Below the pieces are notes generated by a model. It was not told the origin of the DNA and did not search any database. It saw only the letters and a program-made list of their open reading frames with translations. From the NCBI GenBank assembly GCA_023634235.1, contig JAMKCF010000001.1, positions 10,364,258-10,428,257 of the forward strand: DNA of 64,000 bases, in the 5' to 3' direction. The stretch comes from Pisaster brevispinus (Eukaryota; Echinodermata; Asteroidea; Forcipulatida; Asteriidae). Both the position numbers and the translations under genes were made by a program. Below are positions 20,310 to 30,135 of the stretch, one piece after another (the first letter of the stretch is position 1; the number at the start of each line of letters is the position of its first letter).

Positions 20310-20765
20310 TGTTGGAACCTGAAAATAGTCCGTTACACTGTCCCTTTAATACATAGGTGAAGTTTGTTTACATCAGTGTTTGTTGTATTATTTTGCCATG
20401 AAAACAGGACGTCACCGTCTTTCGGTATAGATTAAATGCATAATCTCCATTACATGATGTATGTATAAATGATTCTAATTTTGTTCAGTAACTTTTGATG
20501 TGATTATTACTGCCCAACTGCCTTTGTAGATGCATTGTTTCCTAGTTTAGGCTGCGCGCATTAATATGCGAACGTGTAAGTAGGCCAGGGGACACGCTAT
20601 GTGCAGTGGGGTTCACACTGTTGTTTTGGCGTGGTCGATGCAAACAGCATTATTTCTACTGAGGGCAGTTGGTGAGTGGATTTTCATTTAGACACAATTA
20701 TTGTAATTTTGTAAGATGGGTAGATTACACTTATTATAAGAGTTGATTACTAAATGTTTGTGACT

Positions 20766-20773
20766 CTATAAAA
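20766..20773 (+). promoter_or_regulatory. LTR TATA box
   Basis: TATAAAAG in the middle of the 5' LTR, about 455 bases from its start, is the likely pol II promoter of the element. The 3' LTR has one A fewer at the same place. Confidence 0.5.
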
Positions 20774-21032
20774 GGTGGCAAGACCATTTACTTTACTTTA
20801 AAAACACCATCGTTGTGTACTCTTTTCACCAGTAGTGATTTACATGTATACGCTGCGAACATGATGCCATTGACTTGTCGTCACTAGCCTGCTAGCGGTG
20901 TTGGGTGAGTTTTATAAGACCAGCTTTATTGTAAACACACATACATCTTAAAAATAATTATGTATGGAGGATTTTATTAAAACAATTGGTTTATTCTTTT
21001 GATTATAGGGATATATATATATATATATATAT

Positions 21033-21403
21033 ATAGTTCGGGTTTGAACAAAGAAAAATTGACTAGAGCGGGACTTGAACCAACGACCTCCGGATTAACG
21101 TACCGGCGCTCTACCAACTGAGCTATCCAGCCCTATGTTGGCGGTCTCCCTATTAGTCAATATCTTTGTTCGGGGTGCCAGTCAGAAGCCATACAACCGT
21201 TAACTGCCGTGTAGCCAGGGATCACACGGCAGTTAACGGTTGTATGGCTTCTGACTGGCACCCCGAACAAAGATATTGACTAATAGGGAGACCGCCAACA
21301 TAGGGCTGGATAGCTCAGTTGGTAGAGCGCCGGTACGTTAATCCGGAGGTCGTTGGTTCAAGTCCCGCTCTAGTCAATTTTTCTTTGTTCAAACCCGAAC
21401 TAT
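21033..21403. repeat. Perfect 180 bp-armed palindrome of two head-to-head tRNA-like sequences
   Basis: Bases 21033-21212 are the exact reverse complement of 21224-21403, with an 11-base loop. Each arm contains a tRNA-like sequence. On + it runs from about 21304 (GGCTGGATAGCTCAGTTGG, with an A box) through an anticodon-arm-like CCGGTACGTTAATCCGG to GGTTCAAGTCCCGC. The acceptor ends can pair over 7 bp with two G-U pairs. The apparent anticodon is GTT (Asn-like), but position 33 is C and not U, and the T-stem is weak, so I call it a SINE-type relic and not a working tRNA gene. It is inserted in a TA microsatellite inside the 5' LTR and absent from the 3' LTR. Confidence 0.9.
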
Positions 21404-21660
21404 TTAAATAATATTTCCCAGTCAGTTTCCCTTGTGGTTCATGACTAGCTATATATATATATATATATATATTTAGAGAGGACTCAAACAAAGGAACTAT
21501 GAGTGACATGGGGTCATAAATAAAAAGTTGAAGAGAGTTTACTCTTGGTGTAGTGAGAAGTGGTGATTGATCTCCTGACCGGGGGAGCATCCCCCAACTT
21601 CGGCAACGAGCAACCGTAGCCGACCAAGGGACCGCGCCGCCTGCGAATCCCTACAAGAAG

Positions 21661-21683
21661 TGGCGTCGTAAACAGGATTGAGG
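21661..21683 (+). promoter_or_regulatory. Candidate primer binding site
   Basis: TGGCGTCGTAAACAGGAT starts five bases after the 5' LTR end, the expected place for a tRNA primer binding site in Gypsy elements. The primer tRNA is not identified. Confidence 0.5.
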
Positions 21684-22227
21684 GATTTACCTAACTCACC
21701 GTGTAGAATTTAGAAATTATCTTTAGTCCCCAACATCGCTATACAACTTTTTTTTGAAAGCTTTTGCTTACATGAGATCTTTAGTAGGCCTATATACGTA
21801 GTGTCTTCTTATAATACTTGTGTGCCACACGTATCCGTATAATTTAACAATGTTGCCTTTTGCTTGGACACTGTGTTGAAACAAGAAAGGCCATGACCTT
21901 AGCAGTAGCACTGCGTGTGCAGCATTACAGTAGTGTACACGTATAATAGGTTAGAGAGAGAAAAAGTAATACATTTTGTGGCAATGTACATTCTTTAAAG
22001 TAATACTTTTCTGGGGCATAGGAATGCAGCTTGTGTTATTAGCTGTGTAGTGTTTCGGTTCCATTGAATACTGTGAAAAATTCATAGTTAAAACTTGGCG
22101 GTTGTTTTATTCGTATAAGACTTTTTGCCGTGTGATTTTTGATTGCAATATAACTGGAAGGTTTTCTTTTTCAGTCAGCCGAAGACAATTGTTTCTTGTT
22201 TGTTGTAGTCAGTATACTAGTAGTGAA

Positions 22228-23322
22228 ATGGCAACTTCAGAGAACCTAGCTGAAGTAATCAAACAGTCAAATCAAGCCTTGGCTGAAACATTGGCTGGTG
22301 CCTTCCAAAATCTGAGATATCAAAGGTCGTCGACTGTGAAATTGTCCAAATTTTATGGGTGTCCAAAAAAGTCTGGCGATCCTACACTTAAAGAATGGGT
22401 GAATGATCTAAATTCCCATGCAAGACAATTGGGTCTGTCTGGGGAAGAGAAGGTCAATGTAGCAATCGATCACTTGGGTGGAGTGGCCAAAGAAGAAATA
22501 CTTTGTTGTCCAAAGGCTGAGAAAAAGGACATGACTAAGCTGTTATCCATTTTGAGGCGCAGATTCGGATCGCCTGAAACTGTTCAGACACTAAATTGCG
22601 CATTCTATACAAGAAATCAGCTAGAAAATGAAAAGTTAGCTGATTTTAGTCGTGCACTCATTAGGTTGTATGATCGTATGGAGTCTGCCTCAACTAATAA
22701 GGAAGAGAAAACTGCCCTTGCACAACTTAAACCAGGTGCCTTAAAGGAACAATTTATTCGTGGAACGCGAGATGCGGCCATGAAGCGCGAATTGCGGAAG
22801 TTGGCGCATGACGAGCCGGATTTGTCGTTCTTTGATTTCAGAGAGTTGGCTCTGAAAATAATGCGTGATACAGATGATCATACAACTTCTCCAAGCGAGA
22901 ACTCAGACAGCAGCACTGCGGTAATAGACAAAGTTGGCGTTAGTACGCGCGTCAATAAAGAACCTGATACATTAGTAAAATTATCGGAGGGCCAAAAACA
23001 ACTAACCTCACTAATGGAGCGCCCGCTGCAGCAACAAATTGAGACCAACTCCAATATCCAAAAGATAACTGAAGTGATCGGAAATCTAAAGCCTAGTGGT
23101 CCTGAAAATGGGATTGGGTATCGAAGGCCTGCCAGGCAACTGCGCAATCCAATCCGTTGTAGCGTCTGTGGCAAGATGGGCCACGGCGCAGAAACATGTT
23201 GGTCGAAGAAAGCTGCCGAGCGTGCCCAAAATAATGTGGAGGTAAATGATGCTCCTCCATCCAAGAGCAAAGATACTATCAGTAACGCAAAATTGTCGGA
23301 AAACGCGACACCTCCGCGGTAG
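22228..23322 (+). CDS. Gag polyprotein of the Gypsy element
   Basis: The frame is open from 22102, but the first real ATG is at 22228 (GAAATGGC context), giving 364 residues starting MATSENLAEVIKQ. The N-terminal two thirds are helical, as in retroviral capsids (SKFYG, LKEWVNDLN, RRRFGSPETVQTLN, QLKPGALKEQFIRGTRD). A single CCHC zinc knuckle follows: Cys311, Cys314, His319, Cys324 in CSVCGKMGHGAETC, which would bind the genomic RNA. Gag would assemble the cytoplasmic particle. Pol lies in the -1 frame and overlaps the gag end, so a -1 frameshift is expected before the gag stop at 23322. The gag frame is intact. Confidence 0.88.
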   Translation: MATSENLAEVIKQSNQALAETLAGAFQNLRYQRSSTVKLSKFYGCPKKSGDPTLKEWVNDLNSHARQLGLSGEEKVNVAIDHLGGVAKEEILCCPKAEKKDMTKLLSILRRRFGSPETVQTLNCAFYTRNQLENEKLADFSRALIRLYDRMESASTNKEEKTALAQLKPGALKEQFIRGTRDAAMKRELRKLAHDEPDLSFFDFRELALKIMRDTDDHTTSPSENSDSSTAVIDKVGVSTRVNKEPDTLVKLSEGQKQLTSLMERPLQQQIETNSNIQKITEVIGNLKPSGPENGIGYRRPARQLRNPIRCSVCGKMGHGAETCWSKKAAERAQNNVEVNDAPPSKSKDTISNAKLSENATPPR

Positions 23323-23387
23323 AGGGCGTACCGCCGGAGGGATTAGCAAGTGAGCCCGTCGTCCAAACCCAAAATATAGATAGGACA

Positions 23388-24269
23388 ATGAATGTCACGG
23401 ACCAGAGAAAACTCCTCTCCCGAAGTCCCACGGGGAAAGTACTTATAGCTGGGGTGCCGGTAAATTGTGTCTTAGATACGGGGGCAGAGGCGTCCCTAAT
23501 TCCATGGAAATTCTATCGTGACAACTTAGAGAAGCGTGTCGGGTCGTTGGACGATGTGGGTAAATTTATTAGGTTGTTGGGCGCAAATGGACTTGAAGTT
23601 CCAGTCGAGGGTTTCCTTGAGACAACGGTTGAAATATTTGGGCAAACCTTTAAGGGTAGCTTTTTCGTAGCCAATAGAAATGCCCCAAACCCACCTGGCC
23701 AAAGACGGGAGGTGTGTCCAGTGATTTTGGGGTGCAATGTGTTAAGATTAATTGCATCGAATGCAAAATGTAGAGAGTGTAGTAAAGGAGATACTGATTG
23801 GGATATGGCACTACGATGGTTTGGGTCCGTAGAGTCTTCATGTGCACCGAATACTAATGTAGAAAGTAGTGATGACCATGTTGTTGTGGTGGCATGTGAT
23901 GATAAAATTATTCCACCAGAGTGCGTAGCAGTTATTAACTGCAAATTGGACGGCCTTGCTAGCGAACTTTCGGAGAAGTTAGTTTTGATAAAATCGCACC
24001 ATCCAAGTGTATATGGTGATGATGCAAGTGAAACACGGGCAAACGCTTCGTGTGATGACACACAAATTTCGTGTCAGATTATTGAAGGCATCCAAAAGAC
24101 AGACGCGCCTGAGTTTCCGTTGTATATTGTGAATACAAGTTCAGTGTCATTACGTATTACGGCCAGTATGAAAGTTGCAGTTGCTAGTGCAGTGGAAGTA
24201 TCTGATAAAATTGAAGTAAATTTGCGTGATGACGTATTGAATGTCTGTTCAACGAGTTGCATTGGTTGA
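23388..24269 (+). CDS. Pol N-terminus: aspartic protease
   Basis: The frame actually continues upstream of the ATG at 23388, open back across the gag stop, consistent with expression as a Gag-Pol fusion by -1 frameshifting. The retroviral-type aspartic protease has its catalytic DTGA at residues 30-33 in NCVLDTGAEASLIP. A second-half Gly motif (PVILGCNVLRL) is about 90 residues later. It would cut Gag and Pol. The frame ends at 24269, while RT is in the +1 frame from 24241, a 29-base overlap. I see no programmed signal there, so this looks like a mutation or read error. Confidence 0.8.
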   Translation: MNVTDQRKLLSRSPTGKVLIAGVPVNCVLDTGAEASLIPWKFYRDNLEKRVGSLDDVGKFIRLLGANGLEVPVEGFLETTVEIFGQTFKGSFFVANRNAPNPPGQRREVCPVILGCNVLRLIASNAKCRECSKGDTDWDMALRWFGSVESSCAPNTNVESSDDHVVVVACDDKIIPPECVAVINCKLDGLASELSEKLVLIKSHHPSVYGDDASETRANASCDDTQISCQIIEGIQKTDAPEFPLYIVNTSSVSLRITASMKVAVASAVEVSDKIEVNLRDDVLNVCSTSCIG

Positions 24270-25092
24270 GCCAGACACTGATGGTGACCTTAGGTGTGGA
24301 GTTAATGTAGGCTCTCACGATATTGATGAAGTTCAGTGCGAATTGACTGAACAGCAGAGGGAGAATTTCGTCTTCCCAGATGGGACAAGTTTTCTATTGC
24401 CTCCAGGGCTTAGTTTAGACGGTCTTTGTGCTGCTGAAGCAGTAATGGCGGCAAGGTTGATAGAAGCACATGTAGATGTTTTCTCGATGAGTCCATACGA
24501 TTTGGGGTATAATGATTCCATCCCCCATGAAATAAATCTAACGGATGACCGGGCTGTAAACCTGCCATATCGTCGTGTAGTTCCAAGCCAAATGGTTGAG
24601 GTTAAAAAGTTACTACATGACCTGCTAGACCGTAAAGTAATCCGTAGGTCATCCAGTCAGTACGCTAGCCCGATAGTTTTAGTGAGAAAAAAAGATGGGA
24701 AGCTGCGTTTATGTATTGATTACAGGTGCCTGAATTCTAAAACAGTTAAAGACGCTTTTCCGTTGCCCAGAATCGAGGAGACACTCGAGGCAATGGGGGG
24801 TGCTAAACTGTTCTCCTCCTTGGATTTAGCACATGGATATTTCCAAGTAGCTATGCATCCACGGTCTGTACATAAGACTGCGTTTAGGGTCCCATGGGGA
24901 CTGTTTGAATTCCTTCGCCTTCCACAGGGACTCATAAATAGTCCAAGTACGTTCCAACGTATTATGGAAATGATATTTGGCGATATGAATTTGTCTCAGC
25001 TTATACTGTATTTGGATGACGTACTTGTTTATTCGGAGACCTTTACGGAACACTTGGACAGATTGGGTGAAGTTTGTGAGACTGAAACATAA
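24241..25092 (+). CDS. Pol: reverse transcriptase (first part)
   Basis: This frame holds the RT core. HEINLTDDRAVNLPYRR and KKLLHDLLDRKVIRRSSS form the fingers. LRLCIDYRCLNSKTVKDAFPLP follows. LFSSLDLAHGYFQVAMHP holds the first catalytic Asp. LPQGLINSPSTFQRIM comes next, and the YLDD box lies in ILYLDDVLVYS near the end. The order and spacing are those of Ty3/Gypsy RTs. The frame breaks just after EHLDRLGEV at about 25070, and RT resumes in a different frame at 25085. The residues needed for catalysis are all present. Confidence 0.88.
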   Translation: MSVQRVALVEPDTDGDLRCGVNVGSHDIDEVQCELTEQQRENFVFPDGTSFLLPPGLSLDGLCAAEAVMAARLIEAHVDVFSMSPYDLGYNDSIPHEINLTDDRAVNLPYRRVVPSQMVEVKKLLHDLLDRKVIRRSSSQYASPIVLVRKKDGKLRLCIDYRCLNSKTVKDAFPLPRIEETLEAMGGAKLFSSLDLAHGYFQVAMHPRSVHKTAFRVPWGLFEFLRLPQGLINSPSTFQRIMEMIFGDMNLSQLILYLDDVLVYSETFTEHLDRLGEVCETET

Positions 25093-27583
25093 TGGGTTAA
25101 AACTCAAGGGCTCAAATTGTAGGTTGTTCCAAAATTCGGTTTCTCATCTTGGTCACGTGGTAAGCGAAAAAGGGGTGTCCGTAGATCCTGGGAAAGTGGA
25201 ACGCATAAAAAATTGTCCAGTTCCCCAAAATTCCGATCAACTGAGATCATTTCTTGGTCTTGCGTCGTACTATAGGAGATATGTTAAGGGTTTTTCGAGA
25301 GCAGCTGCTCCATTGCACGAGTTGACGGCTAAGGCACTTCCAAAAGCAGGGAAGTGCAAATTTGAGTGGTCAACCAAGGCTAATGAGTCGTTTGTGTTCT
25401 TAAAGAACGCGCTCTGTGAAGCGCCGGTTTTGGCATTTCCGAGGTTTGACCGAGATTTCACCCTTGAGGTAGATGCTTCTTTCAGGGGACTTGGGGCTTG
25501 TCTTTCGCAGTTTAATGATGACGGGGATCTACATCCAGTGGCCTATGCCAGTAGGGGTCTAAGAGGCGCTGAGCGAAATTATGCGGACCTTTCAAGTTTT
25601 AAACTAGAGCTTCTGGCAATGAAGTGGGCAGTTTCTGAGAAGTTTAGGGAGTATTTGTTGGGTAGACATACGGTTGTATGGACGGATAATAATCCACTAG
25701 CACATCTGCAGACGGCTAAGCTTGGGGCGACCGAACAGCGTTGGGTGGCGCAACTAGCACCATTTGATCTTGAAATAAAATATCGCAGCGGCAGATCAAA
25801 TAAATGTGCTGATGCACTTAGTCGTCTACCAATTCCAGCGGGGCAGGTTAGCATAAACATTGTAGAAGCTGTTACTCAGTGTACAAATCTCCCTAGTGAG
25901 TTACAGACCGCTCACAGTAAGCATAGAGTGTCGAATGATGCTCAAGACAGTTGGATAGGTACCAACTTCCAATGTGCAACACCATCAGTGTTGCCATCTT
26001 ATTCACATACAGAATTGTCATCTATGCAAAAAGAGGACGATGTTTTAAAGGAAATTTGGGACAGGTGGCAAAGCCGCTGGGAGCCAGGTCAAGCTGAACC
26101 TGAGAATCACGAAGAAGGCCGTCGTGCTGAGGTAAAAGGTTGGCTTAAAGAATGGCCACGTATTGTGGAAAGGAATGGCATATTGTACAGATCCGTAGAA
26201 GAACCAGGTCTTGGGAAGGTGTATCAGCTTCTGGTACCGAAGTGTCTTCGTTTAGTTGTGGTTGAGGCTAGTCACGATCAGTGGGGCCACCAGGGCATTG
26301 GGAGAACCCTTTCATTTATTAAAAGGCGCTGCTTTTGGCCGGGAATAACCGGAATTGTCCGTGAGCATGTACAGAACTGTTTCCATTGCATAGCGTCGAA
26401 GGCACAAACCCCGACGGTACGGCCGCCGATGAGACATTTGTTGGCATTCAAACCTCTTGAAAGGGTTGCAATAGATTTCCTGAAGCTTGATAGGGGACGG
26501 GGTAATTTTGAAGATGTCCTCGTTATGACAGATTCTTTTACAAAGTTTGCGGCTGCGGTACCATGCAAAGACCAGACTGCAGAAACAGTCGCGCATGTCC
26601 TGCGGGACAAGTGGTTCGCATGCTATGGAGTACCAATGCAGATCCACTCGGATCGCGGTAGAAATTTTGAAAGTCGTTTAATCAGTGAGCTTTGTTGTCT
26701 GTATGGTATTCGTAAGACGCGTACTACCCCCTATCACGCTCAGGGAAATGGGCAAACAGAGCGTTTTAACAAGACGCTCTGTGGGCTCATTAAATCCCTT
26801 GACATTAAGAGTAGGAGTCAGTGGCCTCAACTTCTGCCACATCTACTTTTTATATACAATGCGACTCCTCATAGTGTCACAGGTTACGCTCCATACACGT
26901 TAATGTTTGGGCGAGAACCAACAGTGCCACTAGACCATCTGCTCAATAACGCCCGCAAAGGCTGGAAAGAAAGTGCGATATCTCAGCAGGCTGAACTTAT
27001 CAGTAAGACATATAAGGTAGCGAAAGATAGGATGATGAAGGCTGCTGATGCGAATAAGAAACTGTACGACAAGAAAGCGAATGCAGCGCCGTTACCGGTC
27101 GGTAGTCTGGTGCTATTGAAGCATTGCGCATTCACTGAGCGACACAAGCTCAAGGACAATTTTGGCAGTGAGCAGTATATCGTTGTTTAGGCCAATGCAG
27201 AGAAGGATATTTACGCTATCCGGCCCAGGGCTGGTGGCCAAGAAAAGTGGGTTAATAGAAAGCTTCTCGTGTTGGATCCCAGAGGTCTAGATGTTAAATT
27301 GGGGGAACCATTGCGAAACTTACCTTCGTTCGACGGTGAGGCGAGTCGTGGTGACTCATGCAATAGTGAAACTGAGTCCGATGATGATTTAGTAATTTCA
27401 GGTTTACCAGTTAAGAGCGCTAACCAAACCGCACCAAGTCCGGCCAAGTCGGGGGTGACCAAAGAAAGTGAAGAGTTAGATACCTTTGGTGTTGTGCCTA
27501 AGGTCGTGATAGGAATAGGGCCACGGCGGTCCGAGCGACTCCGACGGAAACGTTCGGGCAGCTGGCCCAATGATATCACTTAA
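25085..27583 (+). pseudogene. Pol: RT thumb, RNase H and integrase (one in-frame stop)
   Basis: This frame resumes the RT with GHVVSEKGVSVDPGKV and LRSFLGLASYYRRYV. RNase H follows (FTLEVDASFRGLGACL, ELLAMKWAVSEKFREYL, VVWTDNNPL, CADALSRLP). Next is integrase with an HHCC zinc finger (HDQWGHQG to CFHCIAS) and the DD35E core: Asp in VAIDFLK, Asp in QIHSDRGRNFES, and Glu in GNGQTERFNK, 35 residues after the second Asp. A TAG at 27188-27190 interrupts the frame after SEQYIVV, but the same frame goes on to 27583 with ANAEKDIYAIRPR, then ends in a basic RRSERLRRKR tail. No chromodomain is seen. Without that stop, pol would be continuous from 25085. Confidence 0.88.
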
Positions 27584-28110
27584 AGGTCTTCTCAGCGGAT
27601 GTGGGTTTCATTTTGTGAACCAGAGGAATTTCGGCAGTGTGCCAGATACTCAGCTCAAGCTGCCTCTGCTACCAATTTTGTCAACCTAGTTAATGCAGCC
27701 TGATCTTAGGTAAATTCGTTTCTGAAAAAAAAAAAGTTTAGATAAATTAAGTGTCAAAGTTACGAACACTAAAGTATATTGTGTGTTTCTTGTTAATACA
27801 GAGTTTTTCTTTTCGGCTGTGAGTTTCACTTTTGGGGACCAGAGGAATTTCGGCGGTGTGCCGGAGACTCAGCTCAAGCTGCCTCTGCTACCAACTTTGT
27901 TATCCTCACTGGAGAAGAGATAGGAAAACAGATATAGAACAGAAACGTTCGGGCAGTTGGCCTAATGATATAAAAAAAAAAAAAAAACAACAGTTTTTTA
28001 CTTTTCGCCTGTGGGTTTCGCTTTTGGGAACTAGAGGAATTTCGGCGGTGCGCCGAAGACTCAGCTCAAGCTGCCTCTGTTACCAACTTTGTGACTTCAC
28101 TGGAGAATGG
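27549..28110 (+). repeat. Three degenerate tandem copies downstream of pol
   Basis: Phrases containing AGAGGAATTTCGGC, CTCAGCTCAAGCTGCCTCTG and TACCAA occur at about 27622, 27841 and 28033. AAACGTTCGGGCAG(C/T)TGGCC occurs at 27548 and 27942. The period is about 190-220 bp, with poly(A) runs between copies. The array joins the end of pol to the SGNH ORF. Confidence 0.8.
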
Positions 28111-28187
28111 TTGAAAATTAAATGTCGCTATAAGTATTATTGCGATATTCATTTTCTTTGAATGTTTCTTGTGTATACTCATAAGTT

Positions 28188-28793
28188 ATGAGTGATAAGC
28201 AGAAAGTATTATTATTTGGCCACTCGTTCCCAGCAAGACTTTTACGGCTGTCCAGAGACAAATCTGAGAGTGTTGCAGAAATTATTAAAGTCTCTGATAA
28301 TCATTCGGTGTACATAGAGGGACACCCTGGTCTCTCGTATGATCGTATATTTGCGAACGAAGCTCATTATTTTAGAAAGTTACAATCTCGCAGTTTTGAT
28401 ATCCTATGTATAGATATGGGGACGAATGATTTATGTGCCGTGGATGGAACTCCCCAGGTAGTTGTAGATAACACGGTTAAGTTTCTTGAAAGCTTAGAAG
28501 CAAAGGGAGTCAAGCCAATGGTTACTATTTTGCTTTCAGTGATTCGTAGATCGATAGTTACTCGGTCTGGCCAAGTTTCCATAACCACTTTTAATAATCG
28601 AGTCAGAAGATATAATGGCTTGTTGAGCAGGACACTTGCTATTCGCTTTCCTGACGTAAGGCTTTATCCTCAGAGGAAAATTGATAACGCAAAGTACCTG
28701 GTAGATGGTTGTCATCTCAATGCAGTTGGGATGATGAAGTATGGAAGGGGATTGAAAGATGCGATCAAAAATAAGCGACTTTGTAGAAGATGA
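28188..28793 (+). CDS. SGNH/GDSL-type hydrolase carried by the retrotransposon
   Basis: An intact 201-residue ORF with a true ATG, lying between pol and the 3' LTR. It shows the SGNH hydrolase blocks in order: VLLFGHSFPARL with nucleophile Ser13 (the usual GDS reads GHS), Gly in IEGHPGLSYD (45-48), IDMGTNDL with Asn80 in GTND (78-81), and DGCHLNAVG with the Asp173/His176 pair. Such enzymes are esterases/lipases. No signal peptide or membrane segment is seen, so it is probably cytosolic. SGNH domains are known in Ngaro (DIRS-group) and CR1-type retroelements. Finding one in the env position of a Gypsy element is unusual. It is undamaged while pol next door is broken. Expression could be by splicing or an internal promoter; I see no clear signal. 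Confidence 0.85.
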   Translation: MSDKQKVLLFGHSFPARLLRLSRDKSESVAEIIKVSDNHSVYIEGHPGLSYDRIFANEAHYFRKLQSRSFDILCIDMGTNDLCAVDGTPQVVVDNTVKFLESLEAKGVKPMVTILLSVIRRSIVTRSGQVSITTFNNRVRRYNGLLSRTLAIRFPDVRLYPQRKIDNAKYLVDGCHLNAVGMMKYGRGLKDAIKNKRLCRR

Positions 28794-29244
28794 CCGAGTG
28801 AGGTAATGAGTTTAGTTTTGTTAACCCTTAGATGTTGTAAGTGAGATTTACTGTAACATTCTTAACAGTTGTTATATATAAAACACTTAAGTTTTGTAAT
28901 TTGTCACAGCTTGCTGTGTGTAATTTTTAATGAGTGTAACGTGTAATGGTGTTTAGTTTTAGTGGAAAAAGTTAATATCTCACCATTGTGTACTATTTGA
29001 ACTGTTGATATGATGGTTTCGATCTTGAAACTAAGGATACTTTTAATATGAAGATCATTTGCTGAGTATCGTAACCTTTAGGATAATAGCTTTCAGGCGA
29101 AAAGATTTCGTTTCGTATAGTAGCTACTGTTTTGAATTTGTATTCATAATAATTGTTATGTAGGAGAAGAAAGCAAGGGATATTCATTTAGTTCGGTTTT
29201 GACATAAGATTGTCGAGGACGACTGATCTTTTAAGCAGGGAAGC
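28794..29244. other. Element 3' untranslated region
   Basis: AT-rich, no ORF. The last bases before the 3' LTR, TTAAGCAGGGAAGC, are only weakly purine-rich, so the polypurine tract is uncertain. Confidence 0.5.
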
Positions 29245-30135
29245 TGTGGGAACCTGAAAATAGTCCGTTACACTGTCCCTTTAATACATAGGTGAAGTTT
29301 GTTTACATCAGTGTTTGTTGTATTATTTTGCCATGAAAACAGGACGTCACCGTCTTTCGGTATAGATTAAATGCATAATCTCCATTACATGATGTATAAA
29401 TGATTCTAATTTTGTTCAGTAACTTTTGATGTGATTATTACTGCCCAACTGCCTTTGTAGATGCATTGTTTCCTAGTTTAGGCTGCGCGCATTATTATGC
29501 GAACGTGTAAGTAGGCCAGGGGACACGCTATGTGCAGTGGGGTTCACACTGTTGTTTTGGCGTGGTCGATGCAAACAGCATTATTTCTACTGAGGGCAGT
29601 TGGTGAGTGGATTTTCATTTAGACACAATTATTGTAATTTTATAAGATGGGTAGATTACACTTATTATAAGAGTTGATTACTAAATGTTTGTGACTCTAT
29701 AAAGGTGGCAAGACCATTTACTTTACTTTAAAAACACCATCGTTGTGTACTCTTTTCACCAGTAGTGATTTACATGTATACGCTGCGAACATGATGCCAT
29801 TGACTTGTCGTCACTAGCCTGCTAGCGGTGTTGGGTGAGTTTTATAAGACCAGCTTTATTGTAAACACACATACATCTTAAAAATAATTGTGTATGGAGG
29901 ATTTTATTAAAACAATTGGTTTATTCTTTTGATTATAGGGATATATATATATTTAGAGAGGACTCAAACAAAGGAACTATGAGTGACATGGGGTCATAAA
30001 TAAAAAGTTGAAGAGAGTTTACTCTTGGTGTAGTGAGAAGTGGTGATTGATCTCCTGACCGGGGGAGCATCCCCCAACTTCGGCAACGAGCAACCGTAGC
30101 CGACCAAGGGACCGCGCCGCCTGCGAATCCCTACA
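29245..30135 (+). repeat. 3' LTR
   Basis: Begins TGTGGGAACCTG and ends GCGAATCCCTACA, followed by ATAA. Its TA run at 29940-29951 is the empty version of the site that holds the palindromic insertion in the 5' LTR. Confidence 0.92.

Larger units (their letters stand above)
20310..21655 (+). repeat. 5' LTR (with nested palindromic insertion)
   Basis: Begins TGTTGGAACCTG and ends GCGAATCCCTACA. Its length of 1346 bp exceeds the 3' LTR (891 bp) because about 455 bp were inserted in its TA run (21011-21470). A TATA box (TATAAAAG, 20766-20773) lies in CTCTATAAAAGGTGG; the 3' copy has TATAAAGG. Confidence 0.92.
20310..30135 (+). mobile_element. Ty3/Gypsy LTR retrotransposon with an SGNH hydrolase ORF
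   Basis: Direct LTRs (20310-21655 and 29245-30135) start TGT and end ACA, flanked by ATAA on both sides (20306-20309, 30136-30139). The order inside is gag, protease, RT, RNase H, integrase, which defines Ty3/Gypsy, followed by an extra ORF of SGNH-hydrolase type at 28188-28793. Apart from one insertion in the 5' LTR, the LTRs differ at only about six places plus tiny indels over roughly 890 bp, so insertion was recent. Pol has two frame breaks and one in-frame stop as read. These may be sequencing errors or mean that it was moved in trans. Confidence 0.92.

Noticed and set aside
21304..21376. Functional tRNA-Asn gene
   Set aside because: The cloverleaf is incomplete: C at position 33, a mismatch at the base of the anticodon stem and a weak T-stem. 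It lies in an inserted repeat, so I treat it as SINE-like.
27832..28161. ORF between integrase and the SGNH gene
   Set aside because: Its peptide repeats (SAVCRRLSSSCLCYQL) simply reflect the tandem DNA copies.
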